Below are positions 48,738 to 56,040 of a DNA stretch of 64,000 nucleotides, piece after piece. The notes under the pieces are model-generated. The model was not told the origin of the DNA. It made no database searches and saw nothing but the letters and a program-made list of their open reading frames with translations. How positions within the stretch are numbered: position 1 is the first letter of the stretch; every line of letters begins with the position of its first letter. This stretch comes from an uncultured Christensenella sp. (GTDB taxonomy: Bacteria; Bacillota; Clostridia; Christensenellales; UBA3700), in the NCBI GenBank assembly GCA_949290515.1, contig CASERZ010000008.1, forward strand, positions 1-64,000, in the 5' to 3' direction. Both the position numbers and the translations under genes were made by a program.

Positions 48738-49940
48738 ATGGCTAAGGCTAAATTCGAAAGAACTAAACCCCACGTAAATATCGGTACGATTGGTCACGTT
48801 GACCACGGTAAGACCACTCTTACGGCCGCTATTACAATGTATTCCGCAGCTAAGGGCTTTGCTCAGAAGATGAGATATGACGAAATCGACAAGGCACCCG
48901 AAGAGAAGGAAAGAGGTATCACAATCAACACCGCTCACGTTGAGTACGAGACCGACAAGCGTCACTACGCTCACGTTGACTGCCCCGGACACGCAGACTA
49001 CGTTAAGAATATGATTACCGGTGCTGCACAGATGGACGGCGCAATCCTCGTAGTTGCTTCCACCGACGGTCCTATGCCCCAGACCAGAGAGCACATCTTG
49101 CTCGCTCGTCAGGTAGGCGTTCCTTACATCGTAGTATTTATGAACAAGACCGACCAAGTAGACGACCCCGAGTTGCTCGAATTGGTTGAAATGGAAATCA
49201 GAGAACTCCTCAGCGAGTACGGTTTCCCCGGCGACGATACCCCTATCATCAAAGGTTCCGCACTCCTCGCTTTGGAAGCTGCTTCCAACGGCGATATCGC
49301 TAACCCTGCTTGCAAGTGCATCCAGGAACTCCTCGATGCAGTAGACGCATATATCCCTGCACCTGAGCGTGACACCGATAAGCCTTTCTTGATGCCTGTT
49401 GAAGACGTATTCACCATTACCGGTAGAGGTACTGTTGCAACCGGTAGAGTAGAAAGAGGCGTTGTAAAGGTTCAGGATAAGGTTCAAATCGTTGGTATCA
49501 AACCTACCACCGACACCGTTATCACTGGTCTTGAAATGTTCAGAAAGCTCCTCGACGAAGCATATGCAGGCGACAACGTAGGTGCATTGCTCCGTGGTAT
49601 CGACAGAAAGGGTATCGAAAGAGGTCAGGTTCTTGCTAAACCCGGCACCATCAACCCTCACACCAAGTTCGCTTCTCAGGTTTACGTATTGACCAAGGAC
49701 GAAGGCGGCCGTCATACTCCTTTCTTCAACGGATATCGTCCTCAGTTCTACTTCAGAACTACCGACGTTACCGGCTCCATCAAATTGCCTGACGGCGTAG
49801 AAATGGTTATGCCTGGCGATAACATCAATATGGATGTTACCCTCATCACCCCTATCGCTATCGAAGAAGGTTTGCGTTTCGCTATCCGTGAAGGTGGCAG
49901 AACGGTTGGTTCCGGCGTTGTATCCAAGATTTTTGAATAA
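48738..49940 (+). CDS. tuf: Elongation factor Tu
   Basis: Delivers aminoacyl-tRNA to the ribosome as a GTP complex, 400 aa. G1 is [14 protein letters not shown] near 19-32, G3 [24 protein letters not shown]4 NKTDQVD (Thr in place of the more common Cys/Val-rich NKCD/NKVD form). Domains II and III end in [21 protein letters not shown] precedes the ATG. A terminator follows, closing the str operon. Confidence 0.99.
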   Translation: MAKAKFERTKPHVNIGTIGHVDHGKTTLTAAITMYSAAKGFAQKMRYDEIDKAPEEKERGITINTAHVEYETDKRHYAHVDCPGHADYVKNMITGAAQMDGAILVVASTDGPMPQTREHILLARQVGVPYIVVFMNKTDQVDDPELLELVEMEIRELLSEYGFPGDDTPIIKGSALLALEAASNGDIANPACKCIQELLDAVDAYIPAPERDTDKPFLMPVEDVFTITGRGTVATGRVERGVVKVQDKVQIVGIKPTTDTVITGLEMFRKLLDEAYAGDNVGALLRGIDRKGIERGQVLAKPGTINPHTKFASQVYVLTKDEGGRHTPFFNGYRPQFYFRTTDVTGSIKLPDGVEMVMPGDNINMDVTLITPIAIEEGLRFAIREGGRTVGSGVVSKIFE

Positions 49941-49960
49941 TCGTCGACTAGACAAAATAA

Positions 49961-49989
49961 AAGAAGGTATCGCAAGGTACCTTCTTTTT
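49961..49989 (+). terminator. Terminator after tuf
   Basis: Perfect 9-bp stem AAGAAGGTA/TACCTTCTT, loop TCGCAAGG, then TTTG. Confidence 0.85.
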
Positions 49990-50101
49990 GTTTTGTCAAA
50001 TACGTTATTGTACTAATTCTTTTAATTCGGTTTGTATCGATAAACTTGCATTATAATTAGTCTTAAACTTCATCTTTATAGGCGTTAATCTTGTATTTAT
50101 C

Positions 50102-50159
50102 TTGACAAACTTAATATATTATATTAAAATGTTATCGTTAAATAATGAGCAATCGCTCA
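50102..50159 (+). promoter_or_regulatory. Promoter and palindrome upstream of the SDR gene
   Basis: TTGACA (50102-50107), 17-bp spacer, TAAAAT (50125-50130). About 9 nt past the likely start is an inverted repeat TGAGC-AATC-GCTCA (50146-50159), a possible repressor site or leader hairpin. Confidence 0.65.
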
Positions 50160-50196
50160 CTGTTTTGACAAATTATTCGGGTAAGGTGATAAGTAT

Positions 50197-51150
50197 ATGA
50201 CAGGTAAATGGCTTTACGGCAGAAATGTCGTTTTGACGGGATGTTCTACCGGTATGGGTAAAGAAATCCTTCTTATTTTGGTAAAAAAATACGGCTGTAA
50301 CGTAATGGGTATTGCAAGAAACAAAGCAAAACTCGACGAACTCAAACAGGAACTCGGCGATAAATTCAGCTATCGTCGCATAAACATATCTTCGCTCGAG
50401 GACTGGAAAAAGTTTGCTCAAGAGCTCGAAGATATGGGCTTTATGACTGACATTCTCATCAACAATGCAGGTATGATTCAGCCCTTCGGTCAATTCAACG
50501 ACCTTACAGACGAGCAGATTAAGAAGGTTGTGGATACCAACCTTATGAGTGTAGTATATGCTTGCAAGGCTATGATTCCTACAATCAAGAAGTCCAAGTA
50601 CGGATATGTATGCAACGTAGCCAGCGCATCGGCAATTCTTCCCGTAGGCGGCGAGAGCATTTACTCTGCTACTAAGGGCGGCGTATGGGCGTTGACAGAA
50701 TGTCTTGCTCAAGAACTCAGAGGTTTCAATATCGGAGTATCGTGCGTAATGCCCGGACCCGTTAAGACCGATATCTACAAGGCAAGAGAAGGCGAAAGCG
50801 GACCTAAGGCAGATTCCTTGGTCGAGAGCGTAGGTATTACTGCTCAGACAGCCGGCAAGAGAATAGTCAAGGCTATAAAGAAAAGCAAGACGAGAGTAGT
50901 TACCGACGGCGTTGCGAGACTTATGGACTTCGGTATGAGAGTATGTCCTGCTACGACCTGCAAAATGACGGGAAGTCTGATGAAGAAATTCTCTCCCAAG
51001 ATGGCGTCCTTCAAGCCTATCTATCAGGAACAGTTTGACAGAAAAGAAGAACTCAAGCAGAAGAAAAAGGAGGCTAAAAAGCAGGTTTACAAGAAGCTTG
51101 CCGATGTGCCCGCTGGAGTTTTTGCTTCCGATGACCTCACAAACGTCTGA
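50197..51150 (+). CDS. Short-chain dehydrogenase/reductase
   Basis: NAD(P)-dependent oxidoreductase of the classical SDR type, with a C-terminal extension (317 aa). The cofactor loop is TGCSTGMG near 14-21, NNAG is in ILINNAGMIQP, and the catalytic Ser-Tyr-Lys set is in SASAILPVGGESIYSATKGG. The last 60 residues are basic (RKEELKQKKKEAKKQVYKKL), unusual for the family, and could contact membrane or nucleic acid. Substrate unknown; fatty-acid or steroid-type SDRs look similar. It sits alone between tuf and rpmG, interrupting the conserved ribosomal/transcription gene order. Confidence 0.88.
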   Translation: MTGKWLYGRNVVLTGCSTGMGKEILLILVKKYGCNVMGIARNKAKLDELKQELGDKFSYRRINISSLEDWKKFAQELEDMGFMTDILINNAGMIQPFGQFNDLTDEQIKKVVDTNLMSVVYACKAMIPTIKKSKYGYVCNVASASAILPVGGESIYSATKGGVWALTECLAQELRGFNIGVSCVMPGPVKTDIYKAREGESGPKADSLVESVGITAQTAGKRIVKAIKKSKTRVVTDGVARLMDFGMRVCPATTCKMTGSLMKKFSPKMASFKPIYQEQFDRKEELKQKKKEAKKQVYKKLADVPAGVFASDDLTNV

Positions 51151-51182
51151 AAAAGCACTTAAAACGATATAAAACTAGTAAT

Positions 51183-51207
51183 AAAAGCGTCTTCGGACGC
51201 TTTTATA
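51183..51207 (+). terminator. Terminator after the SDR gene
   Basis: Perfect 9-bp stem AAAAGCGTC/GACGCTTTT with a stable TTCG loop. Confidence 0.85.
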
Positions 51208-51238
51208 TATAAATATATCGAAATATTAAAAAAAATAT

Positions 51239-51307
51239 TTGACACACCTCAAGTGTTTTGCTATAATGTATTAGCACCTACTATGAGGTGTAATTTTTTT
51301 GGAGGTG
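51239..51307 (+). promoter_or_regulatory. Consensus promoter and mini-attenuator leader of rpmG-secE-nusG
   Basis: TTGACA (51239-51244), 17-bp spacer, TATAAT (51262-51267). Right at the transcript 5' end is a hairpin CACCT/AGGTG (51275-51279 with 51286-51290) followed by AATTTTTTT, a short terminator-like unit. The same CACCT can pair instead with the rpmG ribosome site GGAGGTG (51301-51307). Confidence 0.75.
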
Positions 51308-51315
51308 TTGTTCAG

Positions 51316-51465
51316 ATGACCACAAGAATCACTTTGGCTTGTACGGAATGTAAACAACGCAATTACGACACATATAAGAATAAGAAGAATACTCCCGACA
51401 GATTGGAGATAAAGAAGTATTGCAAATTCTGTAAAAAGACTACTTTGCATAAAGAGACCAAGTAA
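51316..51465 (+). CDS. rpmG: 50S ribosomal protein L33
   Basis: Small zinc-ribbon protein of the large subunit, 49 aa. It starts [17 protein letters not shown] and ends [14 protein letters not shown], so both CxxC pairs (C9-x2-C12 and C36-x2-C39 by rough count) are kept: the zinc-binding, non-paralogue form. The frame is open back to 51253, but that stretch contains the promoter, so ATG 51316 with GGAGGTG at 8 nt is the start. secE follows after 17 bp. Confidence 0.95.
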   Translation: MTTRITLACTECKQRNYDTYKNKKNTPDRLEIKKYCKFCKKTTLHKETK

Positions 51466-51482
51466 TAAGGAGACCTTTATTT

Positions 51483-51833
51483 ATGTCTAAGAAGAATAAA
51501 AATCAAATGGTTTCCGGCGAGACTCTTATCTCAAACGCACCTCTTAAGGATGCGGACTTTGAAAACGTAAAGTCTGCTCCCGCCAAGGTTGACAACAAGA
51601 AGTCCGACAAAAACGCTAAGGACAAAAAGCCTAGTGCAGGTGCGAGAGCGAGAAAGACTTTCAAGGAAATGTTTTCCGAGCTTAAAAAGGTAAGCTGGCC
51701 TACCGCTAAGAAGACTGCTTCTATGTTCGGCATAGTAGTTGTGGTAGTGCTTTTCTTCCTCGTTGTAATCTCTGCATTCGATTACGGCATTATGTCGCTC
51801 GTAAAACTTTTGATGGACCATTCAGTTGTCTGA
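51483..51833 (+). CDS. secE: Preprotein translocase subunit SecE
   Basis: Single-span SecE that clamps SecY. Of its 116 residues the last 60 hold the conserved part: FSELKKVSWPTAKKTASM, then one transmembrane helix. The first 55 or so residues are a hydrophilic Lys/Ala/Asp-rich extension (KKSDKNAKDKKPSAGARARK) longer than in B. subtilis (59 aa). AAGGAG lies upstream. nusG follows almost directly. Confidence 0.95.
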   Translation: MSKKNKNQMVSGETLISNAPLKDADFENVKSAPAKVDNKKSDKNAKDKKPSAGARARKTFKEMFSELKKVSWPTAKKTASMFGIVVVVVLFFLVVISAFDYGIMSLVKLLMDHSVV

Positions 51834-51848
51834 TAAGAGGTGAGCAGT

Positions 51849-52394
51849 ATGGAAGAAGAAAAGAAGTACACTCCCGCTGATGCTAAATGGTATATCCTGC
51901 AGACTCAGTACGGTTACGAGAGCATTGCGGAGTCCTCGCTTAAACAACTTGTAGAGCTCAATAATCTCGGAGATTTTATCTTCGATATAGTCGTACCCGA
52001 AGAAGAGGAAATCGTAGAGCGCAACGGAAAGAAAAAAGTCGTCAAGCGCAAGAAGTATCCCAACTACATCTTTATCAAGATGATTTATACCAAACATATC
52101 TGGTTCCTCGTAAAGAACACCAGAGGTATCAAGGACTTCTGCAGCGGCTACGACGGCAAGCCTATTCCTATGAGCGATGACGAAGTAAAGCGCACTCAGC
52201 TCGAGAAGATTACGATTGACGACCTCAAGATAAACGTAGGCGACCATATCAATATTCTCAGCGGTCCTTTGCAAGGCTTTATGGGCGAAGTAAAGGAAAT
52301 AAAGACCGATATAGAAAAAGTCAAGGTTACGGTAATGATGTTCGGCAGAGAAACCACCGTAGAACTCGACTTCGGTCAAGTAGAAAAATTATAA
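51849..52394 (+). CDS. nusG: Transcription termination/antitermination factor NusG
   Basis: Binds RNA polymerase and couples it to Rho or ribosomal protein S10. NGN domain: KWYILQTQYGYESIAE..., then YPNYIFIKMIYTKHIWFLVKNTRG. The C-terminal KOW domain reads VGDHINILSGPLQGFMGEVKEI. With the ATG at 51849 the protein has 181 aa; a GTG at 51840 lies within the ribosome-site region and is less likely. Between secE and rplK as in most bacteria. Confidence 0.97.
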   Translation: MEEEKKYTPADAKWYILQTQYGYESIAESSLKQLVELNNLGDFIFDIVVPEEEEIVERNGKKKVVKRKKYPNYIFIKMIYTKHIWFLVKNTRGIKDFCSGYDGKPIPMSDDEVKRTQLEKITIDDLKINVGDHINILSGPLQGFMGEVKEIKTDIEKVKVTVMMFGRETTVELDFGQVEKL

Positions 52395-52484
52395 GTCAAC
52401 AACAGTCATTTATGACTTGGGAGAGATGCAAAAATCTTTTCAATTGTATCTCGTTAATACCACGATTGCTAGGAGGTTAACACT

Positions 52485-52910
52485 ATGGCAAAGAAGATTA
52501 AGGCGGTAGTTAAATTGCAACTTCCCGCCGGTAAGGCAACTCCCGGACCCCCTGTAGGTTCCACACTCGGTCCTCACGGTATCAATATTCCGGGCTTCAC
52601 TAAAGAATTCAACGAAAAGACCAAAGGTCAAGAAGGTTTGATTCTTCCTGTCGTTATGACGATTTTCGAGGACCGTTCGTTCACGTTCGTTCTCAAGACG
52701 CCTCCCGCAGCAGTTCTTATAAAGAAAGCTTGCGGATTGCAGAGCGGTAGCGCAAAGCCCAACAAAGACAAGGTTGCTAAGCTCACCAAGGCTCAACTCG
52801 AAGAAATCGCTAAGACCAAGATGCCCGACATCACTGCCGGAAGTCTTGAGGCAGCAATGCATACGATAGCAGGTACGGCTCGCAGTATGGGCGTTACCGT
52901 AGAAGAATAA
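52485..52910 (+). CDS. rplK: 50S ribosomal protein L11
   Basis: Stalk-base protein of the GTPase centre, 141 aa. The N-terminal [26 protein letters not shown] is diagnostic, and the RNA-binding C-terminal domain ends [18 protein letters not shown] precedes the ATG; a 90-bp gap after nusG holds no strong terminator. rplA follows after 13 bp. Confidence 0.99.
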   Translation: MAKKIKAVVKLQLPAGKATPGPPVGSTLGPHGINIPGFTKEFNEKTKGQEGLILPVVMTIFEDRSFTFVLKTPPAAVLIKKACGLQSGSAKPNKDKVAKLTKAQLEEIAKTKMPDITAGSLEAAMHTIAGTARSMGVTVEE

Positions 52911-52923
52911 GGAGGTATATGAT

Positions 52924-53610
52924 ATGAAACAGAGTAAGAGATTTATCGAAGCCTCCAAACTCGTAGATTTGACCAAGGCTTACGAAGCGCAAGACGCTAT
53001 GAAATTGGTAATTGACACTGCTACCGCTAAGTTTGACGAATCCGTCGAACTCCACGTAAAACTCGGCGTAGACTCCAGACACGCTGACCAACAGGTAAGA
53101 GGCGTAGTAGTACTTCCTCACGGTACCGGTAAGGTAAAGAAAGTGCTCGTTATCGCAAAGGGTGCTAAAGCTGACGAAGCTACCGCAGCCGGCGCAGATT
53201 ACGTAGGCGGCGAAGAGTATATCAACAAAATCAAAAACGAAAACTGGTTCGATTTTGACGTGTGCGTTACTACTCCCGAAATGATGGGTCTCGTAGGTAG
53301 AATCGGTAAGATTTTGGGACCTAAGGGCTTGATGCCTAACCCTAAATCCGGCACCGTAACTATGGACGTTACCAAGGCTGTCAACGAGATTAAAGCAGGT
53401 AAGGTAGAGTACAGACTCGACAAGACCAACATTATTCACGTTGCTATCGGCAAGAAGTCTTTCGGCGCAGAGAAGCTTATCGACAACTATAACACCATCT
53501 ACGACGCAATTCTCAAGGCTAAGCCTGCAGCTGCAAAGGGACAGTACATCAAGAGTGTATCCGTTTCCAGCACGATGGGTCCCGGCATCAAGATTGCGGC
53601 TAAAATGTAA
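52924..53610 (+). CDS. rplA: 50S ribosomal protein L1
   Basis: L1-stalk protein, 228 aa, also an autoregulator of its own mRNA in E. coli. Recognisable by [46 protein letters not shown] and the final [19 protein letters not shown] precedes the ATG. rplJL are transcribed from a separate promoter and leader just downstream. Confidence 0.99.
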   Translation: MKQSKRFIEASKLVDLTKAYEAQDAMKLVIDTATAKFDESVELHVKLGVDSRHADQQVRGVVVLPHGTGKVKKVLVIAKGAKADEATAAGADYVGGEEYINKIKNENWFDFDVCVTTPEMMGLVGRIGKILGPKGLMPNPKSGTVTMDVTKAVNEIKAGKVEYRLDKTNIIHVAIGKKSFGAEKLIDNYNTIYDAILKAKPAAAKGQYIKSVSVSSTMGPGIKIAAKM

Positions 53611-53626
53611 TTGTTTGCAAAATCGT

Positions 53627-53655
53627 TTGACAAACAGTTCAAAAACGTATAATAT
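53627..53655 (+). promoter_or_regulatory. Probable promoter of rplJ-rplL
   Basis: TTGACA (53627-53632) with TAATAT (53650-53655) at 17 bp; a better TATAAT (53648-53653) gives only 15 bp spacing. Confidence 0.5.
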
Positions 53656-53671
53656 TTAATAGTAAATATCT

Positions 53672-53779
53672 TGCCAAAGACAGCAAGTGCGGAGTACCGC
53701 TTAATTTCTTGCCGAGGTAGGACTAAACCGTATTAGAGTTTTAGTACCCTCTGTGTCTTTGGCACAGAGGGTAATTTTA
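53672..53779 (+). promoter_or_regulatory. L10-type ribosomal leader with attenuator
   Basis: A closing stem TGCCAAAGACA (53672-53682) with TGTCTTTGGCA (53754-53764), 11 perfect pairs, encloses a stem GCAAG/CTTGC (53683-53687, 53708-53712) and GCGG/CCGC. A rival hairpin TACCCTCTGTG/CACAGAGGGTA (53745-53755, 53763-53773) with ATTTTAT is an intrinsic terminator. The two share bases and exclude each other, the layout of L10(L12)4-controlled leaders. Confidence 0.88.
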
Positions 53780-53792
53780 TAGGAGGTAAAAA

Positions 53793-54281
53793 ATGTCAGC
53801 AGCAAGAGATTTGAAGGCGCAACAGGTTGAAGAAATCAAGTCTATGATATCCAACTGCAAGGGTATGGTTGTCGTATCCTATCAGGGTATATCCGTAGCA
53901 GACGATACCGTATTGCGTGCAAAGTTCAGAGCTGAAAACGTTCAGTACAAGGTACTCAAAAACAGACTTGTTTTGAGAGCACTTAAGGAATTGGGCATCG
54001 AAGGCTTTGACAATCATTTGGAAGGCTCGTCCGCATTTGCATTTGCAAACGGCGATGCACTCGCAGCAGCGAAGATAGTTTCCGAACAAGGCAAGACCGT
54101 AAAGGCATTGCAGGTGAAATGCGGCTTGATGGACGGTGCGTATATCGACGATACCGTAGTAGCAAAACTCGCATCTATCCCTTCGAAAGAGGTACTTATC
54201 GCACAACTGCTCGGTATGCTCCAGAGTCCTATCAGCGGACTTGCAAGAGCATTGCAACAAGTGGCAGAAAAAGCTCAGTAA
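53793..54281 (+). CDS. rplJ: 50S ribosomal protein L10
   Basis: Base of the L7/L12 stalk, 162 aa. Family features: LKAQQVEEIKSMISNCKGMVVVSYQGISV, then KVLKNRLVLRALKE, and a C-terminal helix LLGMLQSPISGLARALQQVAE that binds L12 dimers. TAGGAGG precedes the ATG. An L10-type leader just upstream suggests autogenous control. rplL follows after 60 bp. Confidence 0.98.
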   Translation: MSAARDLKAQQVEEIKSMISNCKGMVVVSYQGISVADDTVLRAKFRAENVQYKVLKNRLVLRALKELGIEGFDNHLEGSSAFAFANGDALAAAKIVSEQGKTVKALQVKCGLMDGAYIDDTVVAKLASIPSKEVLIAQLLGMLQSPISGLARALQQVAEKAQ

Positions 54282-54341
54282 TTACGAGCGGTTTAATCAC
54301 ATTAATTTTAAAATCAAGAATTTATTTGGAGGAATACAACA

Positions 54342-54716
54342 ATGGCAGATATCGCAAAGATGATTGAAGAAATCAAAGGTATGACAGTATTGGAGCTTAA
54401 CGATTTGGTTAAGGCTATCGAAGCAGAATTCGGCGTAAGCGCAGCAGCTATGGCAGTTGCAGCTCCTGCAGCAGGCGGCGCAGCAGCTCCCGCAGCAGAG
54501 GAGAAGACTGAGTTTGACGTTATCTTGAAGAGCGCAGGCGCTAACAAGATGGCAGTTATCAAGCTCGTTAAGGATTTGACCGGTCTCGGTCTTAAGGACG
54601 CTAAGGACCTCGTTGACGGCGCACCTAAGACTCTTAAGGAAGCTATCTCAAAGGAAGCAGCTGACGAAATCGTTGCTAAGCTCAAGGAAGCAGGCGCAGA
54701 AGTCGAAGTTAAGTAA
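54342..54716 (+). CDS. rplL: 50S ribosomal protein L7/L12
   Basis: Stalk protein recruiting translational GTPases, 124 aa. N-terminal dimer domain ([19 protein letters not shown]), an Ala/Pro/Gly hinge, and the C-terminal domain [45 protein letters not shown] precedes the ATG. A strong terminator follows; rpoBC does not. Confidence 0.99.
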   Translation: MADIAKMIEEIKGMTVLELNDLVKAIEAEFGVSAAAMAVAAPAAGGAAAPAAEEKTEFDVILKSAGANKMAVIKLVKDLTGLGLKDAKDLVDGAPKTLKEAISKEAADEIVAKLKEAGAEVEVK

Positions 54717-54742
54717 TTTTTTTAATCCTATAAAAAATACTT

Positions 54743-54776
54743 GCGCACCTCGCAATAGCGGGGTGCGCCTTTTTTT
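54743..54776 (+). terminator. Terminator after rplL
   Basis: 11-bp stem GCGCACCTCGC/GCGGGGTGCGC (one G-U), loop AATA, then CTTTTTTT. Confidence 0.9.
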
Positions 54777-54807
54777 AGTATGAATTCAGAGTATTGCTTG
54801 TTTTATG

Positions 54808-55425
54808 TCAATCGCCGTTAATTTTTTTAAATAAATTTTTTATAATATCAGTTACGATTTTTTGCATTTTTTTATAATCTATATAAGTATGTTTGTCATA
54901 CACGTATTCGTGTGCAAAGGATTCGATAATATTCAAAGAAAAATGAATTTTTTCTCTTAATCCGTCATCGGACATTCCCAAGGACAACAAGATACGCTCA
55001 AGGTTGATAGTGATATCATCCTCCAAACGGATGAATGCGGCGTTTACGTCTGCGTCCGTATGAGTGAGTGAGTGCAGCGTTTCGTGAAGGTTTGCATTTG
55101 ATTTATGCATTTGAATAACAATGTCGACAATTTCGTCTATTATCAAGTCAAGATGATCTAGGTTATCGATTTTGTCAAACAGAGCATAAACGGGGGCTGT
55201 TATTTTGCGCATATATATTTCTATAACGCATTTGAGAATATCTTTTTTATCGTTGAAGTAACCGTATATTATACCGGTTGATACTTTAGCGTATTTGGCA
55301 ATTTCAGCGGTATTGGTGTTGTGATATCCCTTTTGAGAAAACAAGTCATAACCCGCTTGTATTATTCTTTTCTTCTTTTCTATTGAGCGTTCTTGTTTAG
55401 GCTCTCTGACAGTATTTGCTTTCAT
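54808..55425 (-). CDS. TetR/AcrR family regulator
   Basis: 205-aa repressor-type protein. The N-terminal helix-turn-helix domain (about 15-65) reads RIIQAGYDLFSQKGYHNTNTAEIAKYAKVSTGIIYGYFNDKKDIL, very standard. The ligand domain (66-205) is unlike any I can name. It diverges from the feo operon, with 158 bp between the two starts containing paired palindromes over the feo promoter, so it may control feo and itself. Iron loci are usually run by Fur or DtxR types; a TetR regulator here would be uncommon. Confidence 0.88.
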   Translation of the reverse strand: MKANTVREPKQERSIEKKKRIIQAGYDLFSQKGYHNTNTAEIAKYAKVSTGIIYGYFNDKKDILKCVIEIYMRKITAPVYALFDKIDNLDHLDLIIDEIVDIVIQMHKSNANLHETLHSLTHTDADVNAAFIRLEDDITINLERILLSLGMSDDGLREKIHFSLNIIESFAHEYVYDKHTYIDYKKMQKIVTDIIKNLFKKINGD

Positions 55426-55492
55426 ATTTCTATTATAAATGCAAAAGAGAAAAAAGGCAAGAATAAAAAAAAGATAAAATATGAATAAACTT

Positions 55493-55560
55493 TCACATAT
55501 TGCTTGACAAAGAGCCAGTCGGCTGTTAAAATATATGTGAATATGAAATATGTTTCATAT
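55493..55560 (+). promoter_or_regulatory. feo promoter flanked by palindromic operator candidates
   Basis: TTGACA (55504-55509), 17-bp spacer, TAAAAT (55527-55532). TCACATAT (55493-55500) and its complement ATATGTGA (55533-55540) bracket the promoter; next to it is a perfect palindrome ATATGAAA-TATG-TTTCATAT (55541-55560) at the transcript start. Confidence 0.75.
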
Positions 55561-55583
55561 AATACTTAAGTGAGAAAAAAGTT

Positions 55584-55796
55584 ATGCCGTTAGTAATTGC
55601 GCCTATAGGCAAGACATTGCAAGTAACAAAAATCGCAGTTGACGATAAAATTAAAAAGCATTTTGAGAGTTTGGGATTGATTGTCGGTTGCCAGTTATGT
55701 GTTTTGAGCAATAATAAAGGCAGTCTTATATGCTTGATTAAAGATTACAGATTGGCGCTCGATAAATACGTAGCGTCAAAAATATACGTAATATAA
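55584..55796 (+). CDS. FeoA-domain protein (first copy)
   Basis: A 70-aa SH3-like FeoA protein: APIGKTLQVTKIAVDDKIKKHFESLGLIVGCQLCVLSNN, with the typical pattern of a hydrophobic strand, a charged helix ending in SLGL, and a final small strand (SKIYVI). FeoA is thought to bind and stimulate FeoB. It is more diverged than the second copy. Ribosome site weak. The second FeoA begins 13 bp downstream. Confidence 0.85.
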   Translation: MPLVIAPIGKTLQVTKIAVDDKIKKHFESLGLIVGCQLCVLSNNKGSLICLIKDYRLALDKYVASKIYVI

Positions 55797-55809
55797 AAAC
55801 GGAGGAAGT

Positions 55810-56040
55810 ATGCAAAAAAAACTCAGTGAGTTTTCTGTCGGAGAGAAAGGAAAGGTTGTCTTTGTCGAAGCAGAAGGTAAACTAAAGCGCAGACTCTTTG
55901 ATATGGGGGTAACACCCGCTGTGGAAATATATTTAAGAAAACGCGCTCCTCTCGGTGACCCTATAGAGGTCACCATACGCGGATACGAATTGACTTTACG
56001 CATCAGCGAAGCAAAGAAAGTATTAATGGAGGTAGAATGA
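55810..56040 (+). CDS. feoA: FeoA-domain protein (second copy)
   Basis: 76-aa FeoA: LSEFSVGEKGKVVFVEAEGKLKRRLFDMGVTPAVEIYLRKRAPLGDPIEVTIRGYELTLR, with the family pattern RRLFDMGVTPG-like (Ala replacing Gly), APLGDPIE and LRISEA. CGGAGG precedes the ATG at about 5 nt. It overlaps feoB by 4 bp (ATGA), so translation is coupled. Confidence 0.92.
   Translation: MQKKLSEFSVGEKGKVVFVEAEGKLKRRLFDMGVTPAVEIYLRKRAPLGDPIEVTIRGYELTLRISEAKKVLMEVE

Noticed and set aside
51253..51315. Upstream extension of rpmG
   Set aside because: It contains the promoter -10 box and attenuator, so it cannot be translated from this transcript.
55493..55560. Insertion-sequence ends around the feo promoter
   Set aside because: No transposase or target duplication; the palindromes fit operators better.
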